Assembly (NCBI GenBank): GCA_023433465.1
Contig: JAEZCR010000031.1
Coordinates: 1 to 5,552 of the forward strand
DNA from: Pseudomonadota bacterium
GTDB taxonomy: Bacteria > Pseudomonadota > Gammaproteobacteria > Steroidobacterales > Steroidobacteraceae
DNA length: 5,552 nt
Reading direction: 5' to 3'
Positions 5,306 through 5,552 of this stretch are shown here, one piece after another (positions within the stretch are counted from its first letter, which is position 1; each line of letters begins with the position of its first letter). Under the pieces are notes generated by a model. That model searched no databases and was not told where the DNA came from. It worked only from the letters and a program-made list of their open reading frames with translations. A program made the translations under genes and the position numbers.

Positions 5306-5552
5306 ATGAACCATAAATCGATCAAGACCACATTCATCGTCGCATTGCTGTCGGGACTCTCCGGCTTCTCGTGGGCCCAGGAGACGCCGCGTGTCGGACT
5401 CGTGCTCTCGGGCGGCGGCGCGCGCGGCGCCGCGCACATCGGCGTGCTCAAGGTGCTCGAGGCGAACCGCATTCCGGTGCATGCGATCGCGGGCACGAGC
5501 ATGGGCGCCGTCGTCGGCGGCCTTTTCGCGTCGGGTCTTTCCGCGGACGAAA
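5306..5552 (+). CDS. Secreted patatin-like phospholipase, N-terminal part (cut by right edge)
   Basis: The 82 visible residues start with a signal peptide (1-24, ending SWA before QET) and run into a patatin domain. The oxyanion-hole motif SGGGARGAAHIGVLKVLE lies at 35-52, and the nucleophile elbow GTSMG (63-67) carries the catalytic Ser65. The catalytic Asp partner would lie beyond the right edge. Patatins are Ser/Asp-dyad lipid acyl hydrolases. A secreted patatin with this exact opening (PRVGLVLSGGGARG, AGTSMGAVVGGL) resembles the PlpD group, in which the enzyme is joined to a C-terminal BamA-like barrel (type Vd). Whether a barrel follows cannot be seen. The ATG at 5306 is chosen for the signal peptide. 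AGGAGAG (5283-5289) lies 16 nt upstream, too far for an ideal ribosome binding site. The gene is divergent from the receptor operon, and the 81-bp gap between them holds both promoters. Confidence 0.9.
   Translation, partial: MNHKSIKTTFIVALLSGLSGFSWAQETPRVGLVLSGGGARGAAHIGVLKVLEANRIPVHAIAGTSMGAVVGGLFASGLSADE

Overview
The window is high-GC DNA with densely packed genes. It most resembles a free-living gammaproteobacterium, perhaps of the Xanthomonadales/Steroidobacter type. That placement is an inference from three things: the E. coli-like NADP isocitrate dehydrogenase, the Pseudomonas-like agmatine deiminase, and a TonB receptor next to a secreted patatin. No mobile element, phage gene, rRNA, tRNA or CRISPR array is visible. 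Composition and codon use look uniform, so this reads as ordinary chromosome.

Layout, left to right. (1) 1-541, minus: N-terminal 180 residues of isocitrate dehydrogenase (icd), cut by the left edge. (2) A 96-bp divergent gap, then 638-1729, plus: a complete agmatine deiminase (aguA). (3) 1730-2039: a 310-bp gap with a GC hairpin just after aguA and a weak promoter-like region near its right end. (4) 2040-2234, plus: a 64-residue, very basic protein resembling SANT/helix-turn-helix DNA-binding proteins, with a clear ribosome binding site. (5) 2235-2359: a convergent gap filled by a strong perfect hairpin and a 34-bp tandem repeat whose last degenerate unit runs into the 3' end of the next gene. 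(6) 2360-5224, minus: a two-gene unit, a TonB-dependent outer membrane receptor (upstream, 5224-3134) followed 15 nt later by a membrane-anchored TPR protein (3118-2360). (7) An 81-bp divergent gap, then 5306 to the right edge, plus: the start of a secreted patatin-like phospholipase.

The genes do not form one pathway. icd belongs to the TCA cycle. aguA converts agmatine to N-carbamoylputrescine for putrescine synthesis or agmatine use, but its usual partner aguB is not beside it. The receptor and TPR protein are probably co-transcribed and may form one envelope uptake function with unknown substrate. The patatin starts a separate envelope/lipid gene.

I see no convincing undescribed multi-gene system. 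The items most worth a second look are the hairpin tandem array, the small basic protein, the receptor-TPR pair with a cysteine pair in the receptor plug, and the lack of Shine-Dalgarno sequences at two genes that have a -10-like box very close to the start codon.
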